The notes below the pieces were generated by a model. That model made no database searches, was not told the DNA's origin, and saw only the letters and a list, made by a program, of their open reading frames with translations. The translations under genes were made by a program, and so were the position numbers. This document shows, one piece after another, positions 16,576 to 26,174 of a stretch of DNA of 64,000 nt. The stretch covers positions 73,059 to 137,058 of the forward strand of contig JAJZBK010000005.1 in assembly GCA_021798955.1 (NCBI GenBank), written 5' to 3'. The first letter of the stretch is position 1. The number at the start of each line of letters is the position of its first letter. Origin of the DNA: Actinomycetes bacterium (GTDB lineage Bacteria; Actinomycetota; Acidimicrobiia; Acidimicrobiales; RAAP-2).

Positions 16576-17812
16576 GCCGGCATGCTAGTCGTGGGCGGCG
16601 TCAGCCGTTCTCGTGGCGGAGGGTTGGCGGCGGTGGGGCCTCGCCCCCGGCCGAGCCGCTCCCAGCTGCCCGGGCCCCCCGGCCCCGCCCTGCTCGAGCC
16701 CCCGGCCCCGCCCTGCTCGAGCCCCCGGCCCCGCCCCGCTCGAGCCCCGGCCCCGCCCCGCTCGAGCCCGTCGAGGACGGCTGCCAGGCGGCTAGGGAGC
16801 GACGCCGTGGAGAAGCGGTGGATCGCCACCGACCGGTTGTGGGCGAGCAGGGAGGCGTCGGGGTGGTCGAGGAACGCTGCTGCCGCTTCGAGCTGGTCGA
16901 GGCCGAACCAGTGGAACCCGAAGGCGGCGAGCTCGGCGGCCACCGGGTAGGGGCCGATCAGGAGGGGCCGCAGGTGCAAGGCGGACTCGACCGACGGGTT
17001 GCCGAACCCTTCCCAGGTGGACGGGAGCACGACGACGTCGCAGGCGGCGTAGGCATCGGCCACTGGCCGAGCCGTGCCGTCCGGCCAGCCCGTCAGGACT
17101 GGGCACCGCGCTGCTGCGACGGTGGCGGCGAGCGCGTCGTCGAAGCCGTCCTCGGGGGGGCCGAGCAACCAGTAGGTGGCACCGAGCGCCTCCGCCGCCC
17201 GGACGCCACCGGCCACGTTCTTGCGGGCGAGCGCTCGGGTCGGTTGCAGGGCCAGGCGGGACGTCGCCGGGATGCCGAGCCGGTTCCTCGCCGAGCGCCG
17301 TTCGTCGGCACCAGGGGGGTCGACGGGGTCGAAGGTGTTGTAGACGGTGGTGGCGTCGATGCCTCGCTCGGCGAGCTCGCGCCGGCTGCGCTCGTTGATG
17401 GTGACGTGCACCCAGCAGGGGTCGTCCGGCGGCGGCGGTGAGGTGGCGAACTGCGGCCGCTGCCACGGCAGGTCGTGGTGGTGGAGGACGGCGGGTCGAC
17501 CAGCGAGGACACGGGCGGCCACCTCGGCGGCCCCCGGGTTGAGCGGCAGCGAGCAGAGGTTCTCGACCACGACGACGTCGGCATCGGCCAGGGCGTCGTC
17601 GAGCTCGCCGGGCGTGGGTGGCGAGCAGGCGCCGATGGCGAGCCCCGGTACCAGTCGGTCCACTGGCCCTGTGCCGGCGACCGTCACCGTGGCGTACCCG
17701 AGAGCCTCGAGGGCGCGACGCCACTTGGCCGCCTCGACGGCGACCCCGTCCGTGCCGCCGAGGCGGAAGGAGAGCAGAGCGGCGGTGGGGATGGCGACAC
17801 GGTAGCGGCCAC
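16491..17812 (-). CDS. Glycosyltransferase family 4 with repeat-derived tail and disturbed start
   Basis: The GT4 core is clear: N-terminal RVAIPTAALLSFRLGGTDGV, AAKWRRALEALGYATV, acceptor-domain HHHDLPWQRP, TVYNTFDP, donor-site TRALARKNVAGGVRAAEALG and DVVVLPSTWEGFGNPSVESA. The family transfers sugars from nucleotide donors to glycans or lipids. The conserved N-terminus has no in-frame ATG/GTG/TTG; the first in-frame start is GTG 17687, inside the domain. A GTG at 17812 would fit if one G were restored in the GG that follows it. At the other end, the frame leaves the domain near AAVLDGLE and continues for about 100 Gly/Arg/Pro-rich residues through a tandem repeat into the TetR gene. Both ends are therefore uncertain. 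Confidence 0.75.
16676..16766. repeat. 23-bp GC-only tandem repeat, four copies
   Basis: Four copies of a C-rich unit ending in CTCGAG (at 16693, 16716, 16739 and 16761) are spaced 23, 23 and 22 bases. The repeat lies at the 3' end of the glycosyltransferase gene and is translated as its odd tail if the frame is used. Confidence 0.85.
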
Positions 17813-17850
17813 GTCCTCGTTCGGGACCGGCCGGGCGCTAGCGTGCCCCC

Positions 17851-18744
17851 GTGAGCGAAGACGCACCGAACTCGTCCCTGCCGGGCCCTCCCGTCGAGCC
17901 CGACCCGGCCGGGCCCGGCTCCGTCGGTCCCGACCGGGCCGAGGACGTGCTGGTCGAACGCGACGGCTCGACGCTCCGGCTCGTCATCAACCGGCCCGAG
18001 CGGCGCAACGCTATGACGTGGGGCGTGGTGGCGGGACTGCGTGCCGGCGTCCACCAGGCGGCCGGTGATCCGGGTGTCCGGGTGGTGGTCGTCACCGGGG
18101 CCGGCGACGAGGCGTTCTGTGCCGGTGCCGATCTCTCGGGCATGGCGCCCGAGCACGCCGGAGGTGGCACCGACGCCTTCGCCGAGACGCACGAAGCCCG
18201 CGGTCAGTTGGCCCGGCTCTTCGAGGACCTCTGGCACCTCGGCAAGCCGACCATCGCCCGGGTCCAGGGCTGGGCGATGGCCGGGGGCCTCGGGCTGGCA
18301 CTCGCCTGCGACCTGGTCGTGGCCTCCGAGCGGGCCCGCTTCGGGGCCCCGGAGCTGAACGTCGGGCTGTGGCCGTACATGGTCACCATCCCCATGGTTC
18401 GCTCGATGCCGCCCAAGAAGGCCCTGGAGCTCATGATGACCAGTCGGGTGGTAGACGCGGCGGAAGCCGACCGGATCGGCTTCGTCACGAGGGTCGTGCC
18501 TCACGACCAGCTCGACACCGCGGTCACCGAGCTGGCCAGGGTGCTCGCGTCCAAGCCGCCGGGGGCGATGAGGACGGGCCGCGATTCGTTCTACGCTGTG
18601 TGGGACGCAGCGGCCGCCGAGGCGCTCGCCCATCTTCACGCCCTGTTGACGGTCACCAGCCAGACGGCCGAAGCACACGAAGGCATCGCCGCCTTCGCCG
18701 CCAAGCGCCGCCCGGCGTGGCAGTCGGCGGTCGACGGCGACTGA
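17851..18744 (+). CDS. Enoyl-CoA hydratase/isomerase family protein
   Basis: This 297-residue crotonase-fold protein begins with about 35 Pro/Gly-rich residues. Family marks are LVINRPERRNAMTW, the first oxyanion-hole strand GAGDEAFCAGADLSGM (about 88-103) and the second, GWAMAGGLGLALACDLVVAS (about 141-160). The position of the usual second catalytic acid reads as APELNVGLWP. The family adds water to enoyl-CoA or shifts double bonds in fatty acid oxidation. GTG 17851 has a TAGCGT box just upstream (17839-17844), so the transcript may be leaderless. It is divergent from the glycosyltransferase. Confidence 0.9.
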   Translation: MSEDAPNSSLPGPPVEPDPAGPGSVGPDRAEDVLVERDGSTLRLVINRPERRNAMTWGVVAGLRAGVHQAAGDPGVRVVVVTGAGDEAFCAGADLSGMAPEHAGGGTDAFAETHEARGQLARLFEDLWHLGKPTIARVQGWAMAGGLGLALACDLVVASERARFGAPELNVGLWPYMVTIPMVRSMPPKKALELMMTSRVVDAAEADRIGFVTRVVPHDQLDTAVTELARVLASKPPGAMRTGRDSFYAVWDAAAAEALAHLHALLTVTSQTAEAHEGIAAFAAKRRPAWQSAVDGD

Positions 18745-18787
18745 GCGCCGTCCGACGGCGTCCGTCGGCGTGGCAGGAGAGCACTGA

Positions 18788-19840
<1,053 letters not shown>

Positions 19841-19857
19841 CGCTGCTGGCCGGAGAG

Positions 19858-20727
19858 GTGCTCCCGACTCCTGCGCTCGTCCTCCACGCCGACCCCCTGG
19901 GCCTACTGGTGGCCTTCGGGGCCGGAATGCTGTCGTTCGTCTCGCCGTGCGTCCTCCCGCTCGTCCCCGCCTACGTGTCGATGGTGTCGGGGTTGTCGGC
20001 GACCGAGCTCACTGCCATCGGGGCAGGTCGTGGCGCCGCCGCGGTGCCGGCGACCGCAGGTGGGACCGGGCCGGTGCGGGCGGTTGCCGTGCCGACGACG
20101 GTGCGGGGGGCTCGCTCCCGGGTGGTGCGGGGGATCCTTGCCTTCATCGCCGGTTTCACCGTCGTCTTCGTCGCCCTGGGAGCCGCCTCCTCGGAGCTCG
20201 GGCAGCTCCTTACCACCCATCGTTCCGGCGCACAGCTGGCATCCGGGGTGGTGATCGTGGCCTTCGGGGCGGTCCTCGTCGCCATGGCGGCCGGCGTGCG
20301 GCTCCCCGGCGCGCTGCTGGCCGAGCGTCGCCTCGCCGTCCGTCCGTCCGCGCTCGGCAGGTGGGCCCCGCCGGTGCTGGGGATGGCCTTCGCCTTTGCC
20401 TGGACGCCCTGCATCGGCCCGGTGCTCGGCAGCGTGCTCGCCATCGCCGGCGGCACAGGCCGGGGGACACCGCTCGCCGGGGTCGCCCTCCTGCTCGCCT
20501 ACGCCTTGGGTCTCGGCGTGCCCTTTCTCCTGTCGGGCGTCGCCTTCGGTCGGATGACCGACGTGCTGGCTCGGATCCGTCCCCGACTCGGCGCCGTCCA
20601 CCTGGTCGGCGGAGCGGTCCTCGTCGCCTTCGGCATCCTGCTCATGACCGGCAACGTCGACGTCCTCTCCTCCTGGTTCTCGACGTGGTTGCGCGACGTG
20701 CACCTGTCCCGCCTGGCGACGAGCTGA
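19858..20727 (+). CDS. ccdA: Cytochrome c biogenesis protein CcdA
   Basis: A 289-residue polytopic membrane protein of the CcdA/DsbD family, with about six to seven hydrophobic segments. It moves reducing power from cytoplasmic thioredoxin to exported thiol proteins such as CcmG. Its two redox cysteines lie in the typical places: SFVSPCVLPLVPAY in the first segment and FAWTPCIGPVLGS in the fourth. A 60-residue loop after the first segment is longer than usual. GTG 19858 is chosen as the only start near the first segment; its Shine-Dalgarno spacing is poor. It heads the ccm operon, separated from ccmA by about 200 bases that hold a small GC hairpin but no gene. Confidence 0.88.
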   Translation: MLPTPALVLHADPLGLLVAFGAGMLSFVSPCVLPLVPAYVSMVSGLSATELTAIGAGRGAAAVPATAGGTGPVRAVAVPTTVRGARSRVVRGILAFIAGFTVVFVALGAASSELGQLLTTHRSGAQLASGVVIVAFGAVLVAMAAGVRLPGALLAERRLAVRPSALGRWAPPVLGMAFAFAWTPCIGPVLGSVLAIAGGTGRGTPLAGVALLLAYALGLGVPFLLSGVAFGRMTDVLARIRPRLGAVHLVGGAVLVAFGILLMTGNVDVLSSWFSTWLRDVHLSRLATS

Positions 20728-20933
20728 GTCGTCCCGACTACCCATGGCGTCGCTCGGGGGAGCGGCGCACCGAAGGGGAGCTCCTGTTCACAGGCCGTGC
20801 GCGTCGGCCCGGGCCGGTGACGAGACAGTGCGTTCGGGAGCGTGAACCGGCACGGAGGGGACGCCTCGGGGCGGGGCATCGGGGCGGCGCCTGGCTTCGG
20901 GGCACCTAAGCCCCGTACCATGGGGCTCCGGCT

Positions 20934-21758
20934 ATGGCCCCTGCCGCTTCCCCGTCCTCTGTACCGCTGCCCGCCGTGTCCCTCCGAGGCGCTGTCGCCC
21001 TCTCGGGGCGGTTCCCCCTGCTCGCCGGCGCCGACCTCGACGTGGCACGCGGCGAGGTCGTCTTGGTGGAAGGGCCCAACGGCGCCGGCAAGACCAGCCT
21101 CCTGCGGGTGTGTGCCGGCCTGGTTCCCTTGGCCGCCGGCGAGATCTCCGTCCTCGGGCTCGACCCCGTCCGCAAGCGCACCGCGGTGCGCCGCCGCATC
21201 GGCCTGCTCGCCCACGGTTCGCACCTCTACGACGACCTGACCGTGCGTGAGAACATCCGCTTCGCCGTACGGGCGGCCGGCGGGGACGTCGGGCGCATCC
21301 CGGCGGCCTGCGAGCGCCTCGGGCTCACCGGCCGACTGCTCGCCACGCCAGCAGCCAAGCTGTCGGCCGGCCAGCGTCGGCGGGTCGCCCTCGCCGTCCT
21401 GGTGGCCCGTTCACCGGAGCTGTGGCTGCTCGATGAGCCCCACGCCGGGCTGGATGCCTCGGCCAGATCGCTCGTCTACGACCTGGTGGCCGAGGCCTCC
21501 TCGATCGGGGCCACCGTCGTGGTGGCGTCCCACGAGCCCGAGCTGACCGAAGAGCTGGCCGATCGGGCCGTGTTGGTCGTCGGCGGGCGCATCGTCTCGG
21601 AGCGGTCGTGCGGTCGCACGACCGACAGCTCTGTGACCGACAGCTCTGTGACCGACAGCCGCCCCAGCTCGGTGGACGACGAGGCCCGAGGGGGCGCCGT
21701 AGCAGCGCCCGGGTCGGCCGACAGTGGCACGAACCAGGCGGTCGTCCATGTGGCGTGA
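20934..21758 (+). CDS. ccmA: Heme exporter ATP-binding protein CcmA
   Basis: This 274-residue ABC ATPase has Walker A GPNGAGKTSLLR, signature LSAGQRRRVALA, Walker B LWLLDEPHAGLD and the H-loop VVASHEP. Together with CcmBCD it makes the ATP-driven complex that releases heme-loaded CcmE in System I. The last 45 residues are an extension not found in the family; they include TDSSVTDSSVTDS, encoded by a 15-base tandem repeat at 21621-21659. The end overlaps ccmB by 11 bases. It could be taken for a general ABC ATPase, but the neighbours settle it. Confidence 0.93.
   Translation: MAPAASPSSVPLPAVSLRGAVALSGRFPLLAGADLDVARGEVVLVEGPNGAGKTSLLRVCAGLVPLAAGEISVLGLDPVRKRTAVRRRIGLLAHGSHLYDDLTVRENIRFAVRAAGGDVGRIPAACERLGLTGRLLATPAAKLSAGQRRRVALAVLVARSPELWLLDEPHAGLDASARSLVYDLVAEASSIGATVVVASHEPELTEELADRAVLVVGGRIVSERSCGRTTDSSVTDSSVTDSRPSSVDDEARGGAVAAPGSADSGTNQAVVHVA
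21621..21659. repeat. 15-bp tandem repeat inside the ccmA tail
   Basis: ACCGACAGCTCTGTG occurs twice plus a nine-base partial copy. It keeps the reading frame and adds five residues per copy to the CcmA C-terminus. Confidence 0.85.
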
Positions 21759-22419
21759 CGCGCTTCTGGTCGCAGGCAAGGACCTCCGGATCGAGGCGCG
21801 CTCTCGGGTCGCCCTCGGACAGGTGGCACCCTTCGGGGTGGTGGCCCTCGTCCTGTTCGCCTTTGCCCTTGGACCCGATCCGACGCCGCTGCGGCGTGGC
21901 GCACCGGGCCTGTTCTGGGTGGCCGTCCTGTTCTCGACGGTGCTCGCCGTCCAGCGCAGCGTGTCGGTCGAGTCTGCCGACGGGGCCCGCGACGGTCTCC
22001 GGCTGGCCGGGCTCGACCCCGCCGGGCTCTTCCTCGGCAAGGCGGCCGCCGTCGCCGCCCAGCTCCTCGTCCTCGAGGCCGTGCTGGGTGCCGGCGTGGT
22101 GGTCCTCTTCGGGGTGCGGGTGACCGACCCGCTCCTCGTCGTCGGGTCGTGCCTGCTCGGCGCCGTCGGTCTCGCCGCCTCGGGGACCCTCTACGGTGCC
22201 CTCTCGGCAGGCCTCCGGGTAAAGGAGACGCTGTTGCCGTTCCTCCTCCTGCCCGTCGTCGTACCGGTGCTCTTGGCCGGTACGAAGCTGTGGCAGGCGG
22301 GTGTGGCCGGTGGCACCCCGGCCGACGGCACGCCGTGGCTGCACTTGCTCCTCGCCTTCGACGCCGTCTATGTCGCCTTCGGCGTCCTCGTCTTCGGACC
22401 CATTCAGGAGTCAGCATGA
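21748..22419 (+). CDS. ccmB: Heme exporter membrane protein CcmB
   Basis: A 223-residue membrane protein with six predicted segments, matching CcmB length and layout (about 220). The N-terminal WRDALLVAGKDLRIEARSR is the typical cytoplasmic amphipathic start that docks on CcmA. Hydrophobic segments include PFGVVALVLFAFAL, GLFWVAVLFSTVLAVQRS and LLPFLLLPVVVPVLLAG. ATG 21748 begins within the ccmA coding end, and the gene ends in ATGA shared with ccmC. Confidence 0.93.
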   Translation: MWRDALLVAGKDLRIEARSRVALGQVAPFGVVALVLFAFALGPDPTPLRRGAPGLFWVAVLFSTVLAVQRSVSVESADGARDGLRLAGLDPAGLFLGKAAAVAAQLLVLEAVLGAGVVVLFGVRVTDPLLVVGSCLLGAVGLAASGTLYGALSAGLRVKETLLPFLLLPVVVPVLLAGTKLWQAGVAGGTPADGTPWLHLLLAFDAVYVAFGVLVFGPIQESA

Positions 22420-23423
22420 CCCAGACCCAGATCCAGACCGTCTCCGATGGGGCCGTTGCGGAGCCCGCGGCATCCCAACCGCTGCCTTCCGCTCCGACCC
22501 GCTGGCCGCTCACGACGCGGGCCCGCTGGGTCGAACGGATGGTGGCCCTCACTGCCGTGGTGGCCGTCGGCTTCACCGTCTGGCTGGGTCTGTGGGTGAC
22601 CCCTCCGAGCGTGCAGATGGGCAACCTGGTCCGGCTGGTCTACGTCCACCCCGCCGTGGCCTGGGTCGCGCTCTACCTGGCCTTCGGTCTGGCCGCGCTG
22701 TCGAGCCTGCTCTTCCTGTGGCCCCGGACGCGCTCGCTGTTCTGGGACCGCTTGGCCGCCGCCGCCGTCGAGGTCGGCGTGGTCTTCACCGGGCTCACGC
22801 TGGTGTCGGGATCCATCTGGGGAAGGCCGACCTGGGGGGTCTGGTGGGCGTGGGACGCCCGGCTGACCAGTACGGCCGTCCTCTTCGTCCTCTTCCTCGG
22901 CTATCTGGCCTTGCGCCGGGTTCCGGCTGAGCCGACCGTCCGGGCCCGACGGAGCGCCTTCGCCGCGCTCTTCGCCGCCCTCGACGTCCCCATCGTCCAC
23001 TTCTCGGTGCTGTGGTGGAAGACCCTGCATCAGAACGCCACGGTCCTCAATCCCAACCTCTCCCCGAAGATCCACGGTTCGATGGCCTGGACCCTCCTGC
23101 TCAGCTTCGTCGCCCTCACCCTGGTGTTCGTCTGGCTGCTGCTCGTCCGCTACCGCATCGGGGCCCTCCAGGACCTCCTTGGCTCGGGCGAGCTCGACGA
23201 GGCGATCCGCGAGCGGCAGGCCGAGGGGGGAGCTACCTCCTTCGGTCTCGTGGTCCCGACCACCCCGACCGCCCTGAGCTCCCCGACCGCCCTGAGCTCC
23301 CCGACCACCCTGAGCTCCCCGACCGCCCTGAGCTCCCCGACCACCCTGAGCTCCCCGACCACCGCGCTCGGTCCGTTCGACGAGCAGGCACCCGTGACCG
23401 GGGCCGGAGGGGTGGCCCGATGA
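22416..23423 (+). CDS. ccmC: Cytochrome c maturation protein CcmC, with repeat-built tail
   Basis: This 335-residue integral membrane protein presents heme to CcmE. It has six membrane segments, the tryptophan-rich heme motif WGRPTWGVWWAWDARLTS (about 131-148) and the flanking histidines in LVYVHPAVAW and VPIVHFSVLWW. Usual CcmC proteins have about 245 residues; the extra length is a C-terminal cytoplasmic tail with LSSPTALSSPTTLSSPT repeats (about 283-313) from an 18-base DNA repeat. It starts in the ATGA overlap with ccmB and overlaps ccmD likewise. Confidence 0.94.
   Translation: MTQTQIQTVSDGAVAEPAASQPLPSAPTRWPLTTRARWVERMVALTAVVAVGFTVWLGLWVTPPSVQMGNLVRLVYVHPAVAWVALYLAFGLAALSSLLFLWPRTRSLFWDRLAAAAVEVGVVFTGLTLVSGSIWGRPTWGVWWAWDARLTSTAVLFVLFLGYLALRRVPAEPTVRARRSAFAALFAALDVPIVHFSVLWWKTLHQNATVLNPNLSPKIHGSMAWTLLLSFVALTLVFVWLLLVRYRIGALQDLLGSGELDEAIRERQAEGGATSFGLVVPTTPTALSSPTALSSPTTLSSPTALSSPTTLSSPTTALGPFDEQAPVTGAGGVAR
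23264..23361. repeat. 18-bp tandem repeat inside ccmC
   Basis: About five copies of an 18-base unit containing CCTGAGCTCCCCGACC encode six residues each. Copies differ at one base (GCC or ACC). The unit is a multiple of three, so the frame is kept. Confidence 0.88.
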
Positions 23424-23575
23424 GCTACGTCGACGCCGGCTACGCCATCGTCCTCTCAGTGCTTGCCCTCTACAGCGTCCAACTGGTCTGGCGCCGTCGC
23501 CGGCTCGCCCGCGTGGTGGCGCGGCTCCGGGCCGAAGGCGGTGGTGCGAGCGGGCCCGAGCAGCAGGTGTCGTGA
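23420..23575 (+). CDS. ccmD: Small heme exporter protein CcmD
   Basis: This 51-residue protein has one membrane segment (SYVDAGYAIVLSVLALYSVQ) followed by the basic stretch WRRRRLARVVARLR, the standard CcmD form. CcmD binds CcmABC and is needed to release holo-CcmE. It overlaps ccmC and ccmE by four bases at each end (ATGA, GTGA). It is too short and variable for a strong family call on sequence alone; position makes it near certain. Confidence 0.88.
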   Translation: MSYVDAGYAIVLSVLALYSVQLVWRRRRLARVVARLRAEGGGASGPEQQVS

Positions 23576-24048
23576 CGGCCACCCTCGTCCCGCCGGCCCC
23601 CGACGGAGCGACGACCGCCTCGACCAAGCGGTCGGGCTTCCGGCTCCGGTACGTCGTGGTCGCCCTGGTGCTGCTCGGAGCACTCGGCTTCTTGGTGGCC
23701 AAGGGGCTGAGCTCGGCGCTCAACTTCTACCTCCCGGTCAACCAGGCGCTCCACCAGCGAGCCAGCCTCGACGGGCACACCTTCAACCTCGAAGGCCTGG
23801 TCGAGCCCGGGACCATCCACGCCACGCCGAGCGGTGTGGACTTCACGTTGACGGCCGGCGGTGACCGGGTCGCCGTCCATAACACCGGCAGCCCACCCCA
23901 GCTCTTCCAGCCGGACATCCCAGTCATCGCCGTGGGACATTTCGTCGGCGGAGGGTTCGCTTCCAACCAGATCTTGGTCAAGCACACGTCGTCGTACATC
24001 GCCGCCCATCCGAACCGGGTCACCGCGCCCAACGGGACCAAGCGGTGA
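23572..24048 (+). CDS. ccmE: Heme chaperone CcmE
   Basis: A 158-residue protein with one N-terminal membrane anchor (about 27-47) and an exported beta-barrel domain. The heme-binding site is present as KHTSSY near the C-terminus, where His forms the covalent link to heme and the Tyr four residues on is a ligand (H-x3-Y). Some prokaryotes, mainly archaea, have a Cys variant instead; here the classical His form is used. VEPGTIHATPSGVDFTLT and VIAVGHF fit the OB-fold barrel. GTG 23572 overlaps the ccmD stop. Confidence 0.93.
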   Translation: MTATLVPPAPDGATTASTKRSGFRLRYVVVALVLLGALGFLVAKGLSSALNFYLPVNQALHQRASLDGHTFNLEGLVEPGTIHATPSGVDFTLTAGGDRVAVHNTGSPPQLFQPDIPVIAVGHFVGGGFASNQILVKHTSSYIAAHPNRVTAPNGTKR

Positions 24049-26174
24049 ACGGCGCGCTCGGCCACACCGGCGTCGTCCTCGCCTTCGTCGCTGCCACGGT
24101 CGGTGCCATCGTGCTGGCTGTCGGCCTGGCCACCAAGCGCACCGGCGTGCTGCGCAGCGGGCGGCACTACGCGGTCGTGCTCTTGGCCGGCGCCGTCCTC
24201 GCCACGGTGGCCATGGAGCGGGCGCTGCTCACCCACGACTTCTCGCTGGCGTACGTCGCCGCCAACAACAGCCGTACCACCCCGTTGCTCTACGACATCA
24301 CCGGGATGTGGTCGGCGCTCGCCGGGTCCATCCTGCTGTGGGGGCTGATCCTGGCCGGCTACGCCGTTGCCATGGTGGTCCGCTTCCGTCGGCGGGCCGA
24401 CGACACCCTGGTGGCATGGGCGACCCTCGTGGTCTTCGTGGTGGCCGCCTTCTTCTTCGCCCTCATGCTCGGCCCGGCCGACCCCTTCGCCCACACGGTG
24501 GGGGCGATCCCCGCCAACGGGAACGGGCCCAACGTCCTGCTGCAGGACAACCCGCTGGTGGCCTTCCACCCGCCCATGCTCTACCTGGGCTTCGTCGGCT
24601 TCACCCTCCCCTTCGCCTTCGGGATCGCCGCGCTTGCCACCGGTCGCCTCGACGACGACTGGCAGCGCGAGACGCGCCGGTGGACGCTGTTCGCCTGGAC
24701 GTTCCTCACCATCGGGATCGTGCTCGGAGCCTGGTGGTCGTACCAGGTCCTCGGCTGGGGCGGGTTCTGGGGCTGGGACCCGGTCGAGAACGCCTCCCTG
24801 CTGCCGTGGCTGGTGGGCACCGCGTACCTGCACTCGGTGATGGTCCAGGAACGACGAGGACTGTTGCGCATCTGGAACCTGTCCCTCGTCATCGCCGCCT
24901 TCTGCCTGACGATCCTCGCTACCTTCCTTACCCGCTCGGGGGTGATCGAGTCGGTCCACGCCTTCTCCGACTCGTCCATCGGCCCCGTCCTCATCGGCTT
25001 CTTCGGCGTGGTCGTCTTCGTCGGGGTGGGCATGATCGCCTGGCGCGGCGACCGACTGCGGGCGGCCGGAGGCATCGACGGCCCGGTCAGCCGCGAGGGG
25101 GCGTTCCTCGCCAACAACCTGCTCTTTGTGGCCTTCGCCTTCGTCGTGCTGCTCGGGACGGTCTTCCCGCTCTTCTACCAGGTGTTCAATCCGACCCCCA
25201 TCACGGTGGGGGCCCCCTACTTCAACCGCCTGGTCATCCCCATCGCCCTGGCGCTGCTGTTCCTGATGGCCGTGGCGCCGGCGTTGCCGTGGCGCAAGAC
25301 GACGCTCGAGGTCATGCGAGGTCGCCTGGCTGTGCCCGCCGCCATCGGGGTGGCCGTCGTGGTGGCCTGCGTGGCCGGCGGCGTCCACGGCCTCGAGCCC
25401 CTCCTCGCCTTCGGGCTGGGTGCCTTTGCCGCCGCCTCGGCAGGCAGGAGCCTGGTCCTCGCCGTCCGGGCCGCCATCCGGACGTCCCTGGCGGCCGGCC
25501 ATCGACCGACGCGTGCGGCACTGGCCGGCTGGCGCGGGCTCACCGGACGGGCCAACGGCGGGATGATCGTCCATGTGGGTGTGGTCCTCGTCGCCGTCGG
25601 GATCACGGCAGCAACCGCCTTCGGCCAGCGGGGGGAGGTCCGTCTCTCGCCCGGCCAGACCGCCCGGTTCGACGGGCACGTCATCGAGTTCGTGCGGCCG
25701 GCGACAGTGCGCACGCCTGCCCGCTCGGCGCTCGAAGGGGTGCTCCGGGTGGACGGGACCGGCCACTTCGCCCCGGCGATCAGCTCGTTCGGGCCCAATA
25801 CCGAAGACGTGGGGACACCGGCGATCGACTCGGGTCTTCGTGACGACGTGTACCTGACCATCGACTCGGTGCCCAACCACGGCGACCGGTGGACCTTCGG
25901 GGTCGTCGTCCAGCCGCTCGTGGTCTGGCTGTGGATCGGTGGCGCGCTCCTCGCCATCGGCTCGGTGCTCTCCGCCATCCCCGGCCGGCGCCGGCGCCGG
26001 CCCACGGCGCCCGTCTCGGAGCACGTGGTCGACGTGGCTGCCCCCGCCCGGGCCAGCCGGCCTTCCCGAAAGGAAAAGGGCGGGTCCGAACGGGACGCTC
26101 CGACCGACGGGGGTGACCACGCGGTCCCCGTCGGCGCCGGGACGGGCACCGGCTCCGGAGCGGACCTGCCGTGA
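24045..26174 (+). CDS. ccmF: Cytochrome c-heme lyase subunit CcmF
   Basis: This 709-residue membrane protein has about 14-15 segments. The WWD domain WGGFWGWDPVENASLLPWL (about 241-259) and conserved histidines (HDFSLAYVA, FHPPMLYLG, VHAFSDSS) mark the heme-handling core; CcmF joins heme to the CXXCH thiols of apocytochrome c together with CcmH. Length exceeds typical CcmF (about 650) mainly through a charged C-terminal tail of about 60 residues. GTG 24045 overlaps ccmE by four bases and its own stop overlaps ccmG. Confidence 0.95.
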   Translation: MNGALGHTGVVLAFVAATVGAIVLAVGLATKRTGVLRSGRHYAVVLLAGAVLATVAMERALLTHDFSLAYVAANNSRTTPLLYDITGMWSALAGSILLWGLILAGYAVAMVVRFRRRADDTLVAWATLVVFVVAAFFFALMLGPADPFAHTVGAIPANGNGPNVLLQDNPLVAFHPPMLYLGFVGFTLPFAFGIAALATGRLDDDWQRETRRWTLFAWTFLTIGIVLGAWWSYQVLGWGGFWGWDPVENASLLPWLVGTAYLHSVMVQERRGLLRIWNLSLVIAAFCLTILATFLTRSGVIESVHAFSDSSIGPVLIGFFGVVVFVGVGMIAWRGDRLRAAGGIDGPVSREGAFLANNLLFVAFAFVVLLGTVFPLFYQVFNPTPITVGAPYFNRLVIPIALALLFLMAVAPALPWRKTTLEVMRGRLAVPAAIGVAVVVACVAGGVHGLEPLLAFGLGAFAAASAGRSLVLAVRAAIRTSLAAGHRPTRAALAGWRGLTGRANGGMIVHVGVVLVAVGITAATAFGQRGEVRLSPGQTARFDGHVIEFVRPATVRTPARSALEGVLRVDGTGHFAPAISSFGPNTEDVGTPAIDSGLRDDVYLTIDSVPNHGDRWTFGVVVQPLVVWLWIGGALLAIGSVLSAIPGRRRRRPTAPVSEHVVDVAAPARASRPSRKEKGGSERDAPTDGGDHAVPVGAGTGTGSGADLP

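Noticed and set aside
20890..20933. Hairpin and ATG at 20920 as a separate small gene before ccmA
   Set aside because: The frame from 20920 lacks a ribosome site and family features and runs antiphase to ccmA. The 6-base stem is too short to call a terminator.
23420..23575. ccmD as a chance open frame
   Set aside because: Rejected doubt: overlaps at both ends, one membrane segment with a basic tail and its place between ccmC and ccmE make it real.
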